Positions 8,765 through 16,712 of a stretch of 30,965 nucleotides of DNA are shown here, piece after piece. Positions within the stretch are counted from its first letter, which is position 1, and every line of letters begins with the position of its first letter. Under the pieces are notes generated by a model, which ran no database searches, was not told the origin of the DNA, and worked only from the letters and a program-made list of their open reading frames with translations. The position numbers and the translations under genes were made by a program. Location: positions 1-30,965 of the forward strand of contig JAQVQJ010000004.1 in NCBI GenBank assembly GCA_028701635.1. The letters run 5' to 3'. Source of the DNA: Clostridia bacterium. GTDB lineage: Bacteria; Bacillota_A; Clostridia; Christensenellales; UBA1242.

Positions 8765-9150
8765 TAGAAGAAAGAGAAAGGCCTGTTGTAATTGCAGTGC
8801 ATCCAAAACTTGAATTTGAACTAAAGCAGAGAAAAGAGGAACTAGAATCAATAACTGGAAGGCCAATCAAAGGAGGTTTAACAACTTATTCTGAATTTGC
8901 TGCATTTGAATTGGAAGGAATTAGGAAATCTGGAGATGAAATAAATCAAGAAATACTCAAAATCAAAGATAATCATATTAAAGAAATTGAAATTAATGGA
9001 GTTATGATGCCCTTTGTTCCATATGAGCATTATAAAAAACTATTTATATTTGCATCAATTCTTAAGAAGAAGAAAGATCAGCAACAAATCAATGTAGATC
9101 TTTCAAAACTAAAAGGTTTAAAAAAGAATGATGTTAAAATTTACTGGTAA
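8761..9150 (+). CDS. Ribbon-helix-helix-like protein
   Basis: The protein has 129 aa. The N-terminal half, with a VVIAVHPKL strand, then a charged helix, then GGLTTYSEFAAFEL and a second helix, looks like a ribbon-helix-helix DNA-binding fold, though somewhat elongated. The C-terminal half is charged, with a MMPFVPYEHYKKL segment. It is enclosed between membrane-protein genes (ATGA overlap upstream, 23-base overlap downstream). It could be a regulator embedded in the structural operon or a DNA-binding virion protein. The fold assignment is by eye. Confidence 0.78.
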   Translation: MIEERERPVVIAVHPKLEFELKQRKEELESITGRPIKGGLTTYSEFAAFELEGIRKSGDEINQEILKIKDNHIKEIEINGVMMPFVPYEHYKKLFIFASILKKKKDQQQINVDLSKLKGLKKNDVKIYW

Positions 9151-9700
9151 AATAAAAGAAAACCTAGGAAGATTCCATAAAAATAAAAAGGGATCTATCC
9201 CAGATGTAATCTTTGGAGGAGCCTATTTGCTTAAGGTTGCCATTACAATTATTGTCTGTGTGTTTGTTTGGTTAGCCTTTCAAAGTTTAATGTCTGATGT
9301 TGTTGCAGGATCTGCAAGTAGTTCATTAATTGAATCAGTTATGGCAACTCTAACTTCTGCATATGATTCAATGGATTTCTTATTTCCTTTCATAGTTGGA
9401 GGACTTCTTCTAGTTAGTACAATCTTTGCATATAAGACAGGATCAAATGTACTTCTAGCAATAATAAGTTTCATTCTATGGATAATTTCAGTAATCCTTT
9501 CAGTTCTATTTGTGAATGTTTACTTGGCAGTTTCTGGAGAATTTCCAACGATTTATGCAGCCTTTCCTGTCATGGATATTATTATGAGTAACTTGCATTT
9601 CTTCACATTAGGATGGTTGGCAATTATAACCTTAGTAATGTTCAGAAAAAACAATAAGGAGGACACATCCAACATGGATCAAAGATTCTATGGAGCATAA
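9128..9700 (+). CDS. Four-helix membrane protein
   Basis: The protein has 190 aa, with a basic N-terminus of about 22 residues and then four hydrophobic helices (about 31-53, 80-100, 107-131 and 148-168). The tail is short and polar. It overlaps its neighbours by 23 and 11 bases and so is translated in series with them. The basic start and KKGS before the first helix recall class III (pilin) signal peptides, but the further helices argue against a pilin. Probably a membrane part of the surface or virion complex. Confidence 0.82.
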   Translation: MMLKFTGKIKENLGRFHKNKKGSIPDVIFGGAYLLKVAITIIVCVFVWLAFQSLMSDVVAGSASSSLIESVMATLTSAYDSMDFLFPFIVGGLLLVSTIFAYKTGSNVLLAIISFILWIISVILSVLFVNVYLAVSGEFPTIYAAFPVMDIIMSNLHFFTLGWLAIITLVMFRKNNKEDTSNMDQRFYGA

Positions 9701-12700
9701 AAAGATCTTCTTATTTCTGATCTTAGGAATGCTTTTACTAATTCCAATGGTCGCAGCAGTTAAAATAGACTATCTTCCAAACGACAAAGGAGTTAATGAT
9801 ATGAAAGTTTCTGTTCAAGATACAATTCTTTTTGGATTGATTAAGACAGGAGAACAGGGAAATGTAGAACTTAAATCTCATTCAAGACCAGATGAAGTTC
9901 TAAAAGTTGGAGTTGGAAGTCCGATTACGATGTACTATGATTTTAATTTTAAAGACTTATACAAAGAGGGTCTAGGAGATGTTACTTTTATCAATATGAA
10001 GAATGGAGCAGAGGTTAACAGAAATTACAAATATGTTTATTGGTTTGAAGAGGAAAGAACTAGAGAGGTTTGTTCTAGTTATGAAGAAGTTAAGCTAATC
10101 AATGATACTAAAACTTTAGATAATTATTCAACATCTCTAGTAAATCCTAAATGTTTATCCTATGAAAAGGAAACTTATACTTTTGGAGAATGGAGAGATT
10201 ATAATTCTAAAGATATTCCTAAAGGAATAATAAGAATAGGTATTCAAGTTGATTCAAGAAATGGAGATTATATTGATGGAATTTGGGAAGTTCAAGGTAA
10301 AACAATAGATAGACACGCATCATGGACAGCAGCATTAAATAATTCACTAGTTAGTTATTATAAACTAGATGAGATTTCTGGAAGTGTTATTGATAGTGTT
10401 GGAAGCAATACAGGAACGAATAATGGAGCAACTACAAATGTTGCAGGTAAAATTAATACAGCTTATGATTTTGATGGGACTAATGATAAAATAGTTTATT
10501 CTGGAAATTTAGCTTCTTCCTCTACTACACTTTCTACTTGGTTTAAATTTACTGAATCCGGAATTTATAGATTTATTGAATTAGGCGGACTAACAACCGT
10601 TACAAATTCTTTTATGAGTATTGTTCATGAGGATGGTATTTTAGGCTCTATAAGAGATGATGCTGGGCATACAGTTTCAACATCTGCATATACTGGATAT
10701 AATGATGGTAATTGGCATATGGCTACATTAACAGAAGATGGAACTAATATTAAACTGTATGTAGATGGGAATTTATTAGAAACAAAATCTATTTCAACTA
10801 TTGGAACTCAAACTTTTACATCTTTTAATATTGGGGTTTATCAAGGTAGTTATCAATATTTTTCTGGAACAATAGACGAAGTAGGAATATGGTCAAGAGC
10901 ATTAACTCCTTCAGAGGTTGAACTTTTATACAACGATGGCGATGGTCTCGCACTTTATCATCAAGATGCAGTTCCAGAAATAGAATTAAACCAATTTTCT
11001 CCAGAGAATGATGCAACACTAAATATTCAAGAAGTAGATTTTATTTTCAATGTAACTGATACAGATACCATAGGAATACAAAATGTTTCTCTAGTAATCA
11101 ACGATACAATCTATCAAACAAATACTTCTGGATTAGAAGGAAACTACACTATGACAGAAACACTAGATGACGGTTATTATTCTTGGAGAGTTCAAGCATA
11201 CGACAATGATTCAATGCTATATGAAAGTGGAAATAGAACATTAACAATAGATACAACTCCCTTCATTCAATTTGAAGACCCAACTCCTGCAAACGATACA
11301 AACCTTTCAGTTCCATACATTCCTGTAAATGTATCTCTAACTGAAACCTACTTTGAAAATGTTACTTTTGATTTTTATAAAGATGGAGTTTTAAACCATT
11401 CAGAAACCTTTACAGATGAAACTAGATTTTACAACTTTACAGGTTGCACTTGTGCAAACTGGGAGTTCAATGTAACAACCTGCACAAGCACAGGAAAATG
11501 TAATTCAACTGAAACCAGATTGGTTCATGTAGATATTCTTCCTCCAGAAATAACCATAGACAGTCCAGAAGGAACTTATGACTATCTTTATGTAGGACAG
11601 GAACTAGATTTGAACTTTACTGCAATAGATGTGGGTCAAGGAGGAGTAGATTCATGTTGGTATGATTACAATGGAACTAATTATTCAATTGCCTGTACAA
11701 ATGCAACTCTAGCAAGTACTCAATTTGCTCAAGAAGAAAACAATTTCAACATCACAGTTTATGCAAATGACACCTTTGGAAATGAAGGATCAGAAACTCA
11801 AACATGGAGTACAGAATTTTTAGAAATAAACAGAGTTTATGATGCAAACTCTTTACAAACAGGAACTGAAAATTTTATCTGGGTTTCAACAAAGGATTCA
11901 GATGTAACAGGATCCTCTGCAACTTTCACTTATGATGGAAATTCTTACACCTCAATTAGAACTACTTCTGGAACTCAAGTAAATTTCTCAAATACAATAG
12001 ACATTCCAGTTGATCTCTCTGGAGCAATTCCTTTCTACTGGACAGTTTCATTCACAAATTCAACAGGATCATTTGAATTTAATACCTCAACAACAACTCA
12101 AACAGTTTACAATCTAACCTTAGAGGAATGTTTTTCTCCTTCAATTGATGGATTAACTTTGAACTTTACAACTTATGATTCAACAAACATGACACCAATA
12201 GATTCAACATTAGAGGCAACTTTCCAATTCTATGCAGGATCTGGAAGTGGAGATTTAATTCAAGAATTTTTATTCTCTGATCTAAATGAAAATAGATCTA
12301 ATTATATGTACTGCCTAGAATCTTCTGGAGAAAATGTAACTGTGGATGCCTTCATTTCCTATGGAGCAACAGATCATGACAACAGAGAATATATCATTGA
12401 TGATGGAATAATTGGAAACTTCACTCAAGACATTCCTCTTTATTTGACATTAACAGAACTAACAGATATTGTAACAATCACAGTTCAAGATCAAACTTAC
12501 AATCCTTTAACTGGAGCCTTGGTTGCAGTTCAGAGATGGAATGTAGGAACAAACACTTATTCAACAATTGGAATGTTCACAACTTCTTCAACTGGGAATG
12601 GAATTATGGATCTTGAATTGTACAACACTTGGTACAGGGGAGTTGTAACTTACAATGAAGAGATAGTTGAGGTTACAGATGTTCAAAAACTTTCAAGTAC

Positions 12701-13265
12701 ATCATGGATAATCACAGTTGATCTTGGAGCAACAAACCCTTATGATCTATTTGGAGATATTTCTCATGGATTAACTTTTGATAATGAAACAAACATCACT
12801 TCTTTTACATGGATTGATACTTCTGGGTACACAAGCAGAGGATGTTTCGTGGTTAAGAATCAAACAAATTTAGGCCCAGTTACAATTGAAGATGAATGTG
12901 TTCAATCAGTTTCTGGAACAATTGATTATCTTTTATCTGGAGATGGATCTTACACAGCATATGGAGTAATCTTCCTAGAAGGTTATGATGTTTCTCAAAT
13001 AGTTGACACTCTAAGCATTCAACTTGGAACTCCACAAATAATAAAGACAGTTTCTCCAAGAGGGAAAGTGATCTCTTTCATAATGGTTGGAACAATGGGT
13101 GTAATTGGAGTTGCAGCAGGAAGTGCAATCTTAGGAGTATTCTTGATCATAGCAGTTTTAATTGGATTAATGTACTTTGGATTCTTGAACATAACTTGGG
13201 GATTCATCTGGGGAATAATTTCAATTGGATTATTAATAATTTTCCTACAAAGGAGGAAGAGATAA
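9690..13265 (+). CDS. 1191-aa LamG/Ig-like surface protein (candidate spike/adhesin)
   Basis: A signal peptide (about 1-24) is followed by a cysteine-containing N-terminal domain (about 25-205), a concanavalin A-like LamG domain (about 209-425, with SLVSYYKLDE, YDFDGTNDK, GNWHMATLTEDGT, LYVDGNLLE and FSGTIDEVGIWSRALTPSEV) and several Ig/fibronectin-like beta domains (about 430-1110) with many Asn-x-Ser/Thr sites. Two or three C-terminal membrane helices (about 1127-1186) end in RRKR. The role is probably glycan or host-surface binding while anchored in the envelope. Spindle-shaped viruses such as PAV1 encode large proteins with the same lectin fold. The LamG segment has more CpG and more GGT/GGC/GGG glycine codons than the rest, which suggests domain replacement. 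Upstream overlap is 11 bases and downstream overlap is TAATG. Confidence 0.9.
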   Translation: MEHKKIFLFLILGMLLLIPMVAAVKIDYLPNDKGVNDMKVSVQDTILFGLIKTGEQGNVELKSHSRPDEVLKVGVGSPITMYYDFNFKDLYKEGLGDVTFINMKNGAEVNRNYKYVYWFEEERTREVCSSYEEVKLINDTKTLDNYSTSLVNPKCLSYEKETYTFGEWRDYNSKDIPKGIIRIGIQVDSRNGDYIDGIWEVQGKTIDRHASWTAALNNSLVSYYKLDEISGSVIDSVGSNTGTNNGATTNVAGKINTAYDFDGTNDKIVYSGNLASSSTTLSTWFKFTESGIYRFIELGGLTTVTNSFMSIVHEDGILGSIRDDAGHTVSTSAYTGYNDGNWHMATLTEDGTNIKLYVDGNLLETKSISTIGTQTFTSFNIGVYQGSYQYFSGTIDEVGIWSRALTPSEVELLYNDGDGLALYHQDAVPEIELNQFSPENDATLNIQEVDFIFNVTDTDTIGIQNVSLVINDTIYQTNTSGLEGNYTMTETLDDGYYSWRVQAYDNDSMLYESGNRTLTIDTTPFIQFEDPTPANDTNLSVPYIPVNVSLTETYFENVTFDFYKDGVLNHSETFTDETRFYNFTGCTCANWEFNVTTCTSTGKCNSTETRLVHVDILPPEITIDSPEGTYDYLYVGQELDLNFTAIDVGQGGVDSCWYDYNGTNYSIACTNATLASTQFAQEENNFNITVYANDTFGNEGSETQTWSTEFLEINRVYDANSLQTGTENFIWVSTKDSDVTGSSATFTYDGNSYTSIRTTSGTQVNFSNTIDIPVDLSGAIPFYWTVSFTNSTGSFEFNTSTTTQTVYNLTLEECFSPSIDGLTLNFTTYDSTNMTPIDSTLEATFQFYAGSGSGDLIQEFLFSDLNENRSNYMYCLESSGENVTVDAFISYGATDHDNREYIIDDGIIGNFTQDIPLYLTLTELTDIVTITVQDQTYNPLTGALVAVQRWNVGTNTYSTIGMFTTSSTGNGIMDLELYNTWYRGVVTYNEEIVEVTDVQKLSSTSWIITVDLGATNPYDLFGDISHGLTFDNETNITSFTWIDTSGYTSRGCFVVKNQTNLGPVTIEDECVQSVSGTIDYLLSGDGSYTAYGVIFLEGYDVSQIVDTLSIQLGTPQIIKTVSPRGKVISFIMVGTMGVIGVAAGSAILGVFLIIAVLIGLMYFGFLNITWGFIWGIISIGLLIIFLQRRKR

Positions 13266-13711
13266 TGGCACAAACAAATTTAACTAACATCTTATTTGCA
13301 GGATTGATAATAACTTTTACAATCACAGTGTTCATTGGACAATATGCAAATTTTGCAGTAATGAATAATTCAACAATTGAAGAGCCTTATAAAAGTGTAT
13401 TCTACAACATAAGTTCAAAGTACTCTGATTTTGAAGATGTAGGGGGTACAGTAGCAGATAAAGGTTTGATTACGAATATCCTTAACTTTGGAGAAAATCT
13501 CGTCACAGGAACTGTAAATGTGTTTGTAACAGGCCTAAAGGCCATGGGTACATTCTTTGAGATGATCCCTCTATTTGGAGATATACTAAGCGCCATAGCA
13601 TTTGGAATCCCTCAATTGTCTGGATTAATAGCATTACTAACTTTATTAGTTGCCATATTCATTGGAATGCACTACATTAAATCAGCATCAAATAAAAATG
13701 ATCTCCCTTAA
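13265..13711 (+). CDS. Membrane protein, two helices plus amphipathic middle
   Basis: The protein has 148 aa from the ATG at 13265, which overlaps the previous stop as TAATG and follows a strong ribosome site, AGGAGG. Helices lie near 8-32 and 116-140. The middle (about 65-115) is Gly/Val/Phe-rich and may be a membrane-bound hairpin. Bases about 13435-13600 use GGT/GGG and CpG more than the flanks. It is the last gene translated directly with the 1191-aa protein, so it is a likely partner of it. Confidence 0.83.
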   Translation: MAQTNLTNILFAGLIITFTITVFIGQYANFAVMNNSTIEEPYKSVFYNISSKYSDFEDVGGTVADKGLITNILNFGENLVTGTVNVFVTGLKAMGTFFEMIPLFGDILSAIAFGIPQLSGLIALLTLLVAIFIGMHYIKSASNKNDLP

Positions 13712-13745
13712 AAATAATTAAATACAATGGAAAACAACAAATAAA

Positions 13746-13889
13746 ATGAAACAAAAAACAATGAACATTATAATGGCATTTATCCTAGCAATAATGATAG
13801 AGATATGCAATGCTTATGGAGGATTTCCATTGGGGATTGGAATGATTACATTGTTTGTTAGTCTAAATTGGTTGGAGAGAAAAAAATAA
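13746..13889 (+). CDS. 47-aa membrane miniprotein
   Basis: A very short protein with two hydrophobic stretches (about 6-22 and 27-41) and a basic end, WLERKK. An A/T-rich TATA-like ATAATTAAAT (13714-13723) lies about 27 nt before the ATG. The next gene starts two bases after its stop. Position within the membrane-protein block and open frame support it; no family was recognised. Confidence 0.6.
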   Translation: MKQKTMNIIMAFILAIMIEICNAYGGFPLGIGMITLFVSLNWLERKK

Positions 13890-13890
13890 C

Positions 13891-14202
13891 ATGGCAAGAG
13901 AATTACTTCCTTACTTTAATGAATCCACATACGGACAAGGAGCCGAAGGGGTGGCAAATTATGCAAACCTTTCAGTTGGAAGTCTATTGATCCCAACATT
14001 TCTAATGATAGTTTATGCTCTATCAATTTATGTATGGACAAAAAGCGATTACAAGATGAGTGGAGGAATCTTTTTCATAAGTTTAGTTTTTGCACTTCTA
14101 GGAATTATTGCTCAAACATTCACAGCATTTACTCAATTGCCGATCTTTATTTTTGTAATTGGAATGCTTGTAGGAATAGTGATGTATTTTACAGGAAATT
14201 AA
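13891..14202 (+). CDS. Small three-helix membrane protein
   Basis: The protein has 103 aa, with a polar N-terminus of about 30 residues (GQGAEGVANYAN) followed by three hydrophobic helices (about 31-49, 56-76 and 82-101). It starts one base after the previous stop codon. Its size and hydrophobicity make it a second candidate for a minor or major membrane-embedded virion protein beside the 14430 gene. No family was recognised. Confidence 0.82.
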   Translation: MARELLPYFNESTYGQGAEGVANYANLSVGSLLIPTFLMIVYALSIYVWTKSDYKMSGGIFFISLVFALLGIIAQTFTAFTQLPIFIFVIGMLVGIVMYFTGN

Positions 14203-14203
14203 A

Positions 14204-14356
14204 ATGAAAAAAGAAATTAATAATCTCCATTGTATGAAATGTTTGCACAGTTGGAAACAGAGAGGGAAGAAGAAACCAAAGGTTTGCCCTTGCTGCAAAT
14301 CAGAAAAGTGGAATGAAAGAAATGCAAAAGATATAATCAAGATGATTCTAAGGTAA
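14204..14356 (+). CDS. 50-aa zinc-ribbon miniprotein
   Basis: Four to five cysteines (C10-x-x-C13 and C28-P-C30-C31) lie in a Lys/Arg-rich chain, the pattern of a small archaeal zinc ribbon, possibly nucleic-acid binding. The ATG follows the previous stop by one base. It sits directly before the proposed capsid gene. The role is unknown. Confidence 0.7.
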   Translation: MKKEINNLHCMKCLHSWKQRGKKKPKVCPCCKSEKWNERNAKDIIKMILR

Positions 14357-14429
14357 AATTCTATAGGTAAAATCTCATTTAAAGAAGTATTAATATAATT
14401 TTTCACACATATTTCTAACTAAACATAGT

Positions 14430-14723
14430 TTGGTAACAAAAACAAAAAAGAAAATGAGATTTAATTTACAAAGTTTCATTATCTCTGTTGTTATTGTTGG
14501 TGTAACATTAGTGATTGGTATCTACATTACAAGTGAGATAGGATCACAAATGGACGCAGATTCAGCTGCTGCAAATGCTGCTGATGATGTAGTTGATGCA
14601 TTAGCAACTGGAACTTCATGGATTTCAATCCTTGTAGTTGTTGGTTTTGCAACAATTATACTAACAATGTTGACTAGTGGACTTGGAAGTGCTGCTAATG
14701 AGGCAGGAACTCCATACTACTAA
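14430..14723 (+). CDS. Candidate major capsid/membrane protein (two-helix hydrophobic)
   Basis: The protein has 97 aa from TTG at 14430, or 89 aa from the in-frame ATG at 14454. The start is not settled: a TATA-like TTAATATAATT lies at 14390-14400 and neither start has a ribosome site. A basic N-terminus is followed by helix 1 (about 16-35), a small polar Ala/Asp/Ser-rich linker, helix 2 (about 62-85) and a short Gly/Ala tail. Two hydrophobic helices joined by a short polar loop in about 90 residues is the known build of spindle-shaped-virus capsid protein (SSV1 VP1 type). It has its own transcript, separate from the upstream operon. A pilin-like or small membrane protein of other function remains possible. 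Confidence 0.8.
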   Translation: MVTKTKKKMRFNLQSFIISVVIVGVTLVIGIYITSEIGSQMDADSAAANAADDVVDALATGTSWISILVVVGFATIILTMLTSGLGSAANEAGTPYY

Positions 14724-14805
14724 GTTGCAATAGAGGTATAAGAGGTTGTGTTGCTCCTACAATCAAAATCAAAGGAGAACTGGAAAACTGGGCTTAATAA
14801 AAAAG

Positions 14806-14815
14806 TATTTATACT
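14806..14815 (+). promoter_or_regulatory. TATA box for the small basic protein operon
   Basis: TATTTATACT is centred about 25 nt before the ATG at 14835, indicating a leaderless mRNA. The preceding 14724-14805 contains no gene; CTCC and GGAG there could form a weak hairpin after the capsid-type gene. Confidence 0.65.
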
Positions 14816-14834
14816 TTAGGAAATTAAAAGAAAT

Positions 14835-15101
14835 ATGAACATCAAAACAAAAAAGAAATTCAAGAAATTAGGATCCTCATTAGTTGGAGGTTTCAGAAAG
14901 ACTAAGGAATTTGTGGATGTCTATGGCCCAAAGGCTCATTCTTATTTATCTAAAACTTCTAATGCTGCAATGAATGCAGTTGCAGTAACTCCAAGAAGAT
15001 CTTATGTTGAACTTCCTTTAAGGCCAGTAAAAGTTGGAAAGAAAAAATATCATGGTAAATTCACAAAGACTAAAAGAGGAAGTTATTTAGATTTTACATA
15101 A
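14835..15101 (+). CDS. 88-aa basic protein, unknown
   Basis: Lysine/arginine-rich throughout (about a quarter of residues), with no membrane helix. A short possible amphipathic helix lies at 15-45 and a basic beta-type C-terminal half contains PRRSYVELPLRPVKVGKKKY. It is the first of a series of tiny basic proteins placed straight after the proposed capsid gene. A DNA-condensing or virion-internal role is inferred only from charge and position. Confidence 0.75.
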   Translation: MNIKTKKKFKKLGSSLVGGFRKTKEFVDVYGPKAHSYLSKTSNAAMNAVAVTPRRSYVELPLRPVKVGKKKYHGKFTKTKRGSYLDFT

Positions 15102-15102
15102 A

Positions 15103-15288
15103 ATGAAGAAGAGATGCAAAAAACTCAATGCAATGTTAAAAGATGAGAAGATTGCTCCAAGAGATTATGGAAAATTAAAGAAATTACTTCCTGTTGATGA
15201 AAGAAAGAAAATAACTAAGATCCAAAAACAGGAGAGATCACATTATAAAACACTTCAAGGAATAAAAAAGAGGTTATCAAAAAAATAA
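15103..15288 (+). CDS. 61-aa basic helical protein, unknown
   Basis: Almost entirely charged helix, with KKR at the start and RLSKK at the end and a single Cys. It starts one base after the previous stop codon and ends one base before the next ATG. Function unknown; see the neighbouring basic proteins. Confidence 0.72.
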   Translation: MKKRCKKLNAMLKDEKIAPRDYGKLKKLLPVDERKKITKIQKQERSHYKTLQGIKKRLSKK

Positions 15289-15289
15289 A

Positions 15290-15463
15290 ATGGCTTATAA
15301 ATACAAAGTTATTTCAAAAAGAACAGGGAATGTACTAAGATATTCTAATAAGAAAGATCTAGCAGAAAACTTTGCAAAAAGAAGAAATAAAACTAGAAGG
15401 AAAGTATCAAAATCAACTGGAAGAAAATATTATCCAGTAATTGTTAAAATTAATAAAAAATGA
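15290..15463 (+). CDS. 57-aa basic protein, unknown
   Basis: About 19 of 57 residues are Lys or Arg. The pattern YKVISKRTGNVLRYSNKKDL followed by KRRNKTRRKVSKSTGRKYY suggests a small beta-hairpin with a basic helix. It overlaps the next gene as ATGA. It is too short for confident family assignment. Confidence 0.68.
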   Translation: MAYKYKVISKRTGNVLRYSNKKDLAENFAKRRNKTRRKVSKSTGRKYYPVIVKINKK

Positions 15464-15594
15464 TATTTCAAGTATATAACAAAAAAATAAATGCATGGGT
15501 TAAGATGAAAAAGAAGGCAAATGGAAAAACCCAAATCCTTAATGTGAAAGGAAGAGAGCCAACTAAACCATTTAAAGGAGTGATGAAACATTAA
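15460..15594 (+). CDS. 44-aa basic protein, unknown
   Basis: The start overlaps the previous stop (ATGA) and the stop is one base before the next ATG, so the tight packing supports translation. It is rich in Lys, with MKKKANGKTQILNVKGREP at its centre. It resembles the preceding protein in charge but not clearly in sequence. Confidence 0.62.
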   Translation: MIFQVYNKKINAWVKMKKKANGKTQILNVKGREPTKPFKGVMKH

Positions 15595-15595
15595 A

Positions 15596-15796
15596 ATGGA
15601 ACATAAATTCACAATTGAAGTAATTCTTAAGTATGATGGGCCCAACGAAACTCCAAAACAAAATGTACAAGCAGTTCAGATTGATCCTGTTGTATTAAAA
15701 AATATTTTAGGGCCAATTCTTAGTACATTAACACATATTCAAGTTCCTAAGAATAAGGAAGGAGAAAATAAAGATGGCAAAGAAAAAAAAGACTAG
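15596..15796 (+). CDS. 66-aa protein with charged tail, unknown
   Basis: Residues 1-50 look like a small alpha/beta domain (HKFTIEVILKYDG, then VVLKNILGPILSTLTHI), and the tail is Lys/Glu-rich (NKEGENKDGKEKKD). It is the last clear gene of the basic-protein operon. No family was recognised. Confidence 0.72.
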   Translation: MEHKFTIEVILKYDGPNETPKQNVQAVQIDPVVLKNILGPILSTLTHIQVPKNKEGENKDGKEKKD

Positions 15797-15815
15797 AAAA
15801 ACAAAAAAGAAGTAA
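15774..15815 (+). CDS. 13-aa poly-lysine peptide (tentative)
   Basis: ATG at 15774 follows a GGAG ribosome site and overlaps the previous gene in another frame. It encodes MAKKKKTRKTKKK and a TAA stop. So short a frame can arise by chance in A-rich DNA, but charge and operon position match its neighbours. Confidence 0.3.
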   Translation: MAKKKKTRKTKKK

Positions 15816-15930
15816 CAAAATACTTCAAAATAACTAATTTATCTATTTTTTATTAATTTTATCGTCGGTAAATTAAATTTGCTCAAATAAGCCACATAGA
15901 CAAAAGATTTCTAAAAAGTTGAATTATACC
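15816..15930. terminator. Gene-free gap with T-rich terminator region
   Basis: Two convergent transcription units meet here. CTATTTTTTATTAATTTTAT (about 15842-15861) is a likely oligo-T terminator for the plus strand, enclosed by imperfect inverted arms TAATTTATC and GGTAAATTA. No coding frame is seen. Confidence 0.45.
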
Positions 15931-16161
15931 TCACAATTCTTTCCATTTTTTATCCTTAAAAAAATAAGTTTTATGAAATCTGCCATTTATGAACAATTGA
16001 AAAGCAGGGCCTGTATAAGGAACAGGAATTGCAAGAAATTCTTTCTTCTTTGTGAACTTTAATCTGAATTTATTTATATCCTTCTTTTCAAACTGCTCAA
16101 TCATCTTTTCCTTAATTTGTTTAAGGGCCCTACTTGAACTGTTTGTTAAAATGAAATTCAT
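15931..16161 (-). CDS. 76-aa basic protein, unknown
   Basis: A charged N-terminal helix (about 10-35) is followed by a beta-rich part with KKKEFLAIPVPYTGPAFQLF and a basic aromatic end. It is read from its own promoter, divergent from the 16242 operon, with the TATA centre about 26 nt upstream of the ATG. No family was recognised. A single small gene opposed to two plus-strand operons and sharing a promoter region suggests a regulator, but no DNA-binding fold is obvious. Confidence 0.7.
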   Translation of the reverse strand: MNFILTNSSSRALKQIKEKMIEQFEKKDINKFRLKFTKKKEFLAIPVPYTGPAFQLFINGRFHKTYFFKDKKWKEL

Positions 16162-16181
16162 AATAATCTTAATCCAAACAA

Positions 16182-16221
16182 TTTTATAAATATAGCGAGA
16201 TGATTCACTATATTTATAAAT
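16182..16221. promoter_or_regulatory. Divergent pair of conserved promoters
   Basis: The minus-strand word CTCGCTATATTTATAAAA (16182-16199) serves the gene starting at 16161. The plus-strand word TTCACTATATTTATAAAT (16204-16221) serves 16242. They stand back to back four bases apart, each about 25 nt from its start codon. Any regulator bound here could control both. Confidence 0.8.
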
Positions 16222-16241
16222 AATCTATCCTTGAAAAAGTC

Positions 16242-16712
16242 ATGGAAAAAGAGAAGATAACAAGCGATTTTAATAAGGCCTTTAGAGTGTCTTTGAAATT
16301 GAAAGAGGGATCTCCTCCTCACTTCTACACAACACAATTAAAGAAACTTATGGAAGATGATACTTCTCTGCATCCAATGATGAACAGAACATTAAAACTT
16401 CTAAAGAAAACCAGAACTCCTTACATTAAACTTTCATTCTTAAGAGAAGTTGTATTTGATTGCCCAAACCTAAGGCATTTTGATAGAAGTGCAGATCCAC
16501 AGGGGAACTGGGTTTGTACATTATGGAGTGAGGGAGAAGTTGAAGATTTCAAAAGCAATCCAGAAGAATATTTAAGAACTGTTCTTAAGTTTTTCAAATT
16601 ACTAGGCTATGAACTTTATGATTCAACTCCTTGCAAACCAGATTATATTGAGATGCTGCAAGATGTAACATCAAGACAAATAGAAAGCCAAGAAAAGAGG
16701 ATGGGCCAATGA
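16242..16712 (+). CDS. 156-aa soluble protein, unknown
   Basis: First gene of a rightward operon, with a leaderless start set by the promoter word 25 nt upstream. No membrane segment. It has charged helices, aromatic patches (NWVCTLWSEGEVEDF; FFKLLGYELYD) and three Cys that are not arranged as a zinc site. It overlaps the next gene as ATGA. No family was recognised; genes with this promoter are probably co-expressed with 6197, 22503 and 28317. Confidence 0.82.
   Translation: MEKEKITSDFNKAFRVSLKLKEGSPPHFYTTQLKKLMEDDTSLHPMMNRTLKLLKKTRTPYIKLSFLREVVFDCPNLRHFDRSADPQGNWVCTLWSEGEVEDFKSNPEEYLRTVLKFFKLLGYELYDSTPCKPDYIEMLQDVTSRQIESQEKRMGQ

Noticed and set aside
8547..8870. Minus-strand 107-codon open frame opposite the 7955 and 8761 genes
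   Set aside because: It lies wholly opposite two well-supported genes, has no TATA or ribosome site at the right distance and looks like a complement shadow (Leu/Ser-rich, low complexity).
9128..9700. Class III (pilin-type) signal peptide in the protein at 9128
   Set aside because: KKGS before the first hydrophobic helix fits loosely, but three more membrane helices follow, which is not a pilin build.
14724..14834. Structured RNA after the capsid candidate
   Set aside because: Only a short CTCC/GGAG pairing was found; no convincing fold, riboswitch or tRNA signature.
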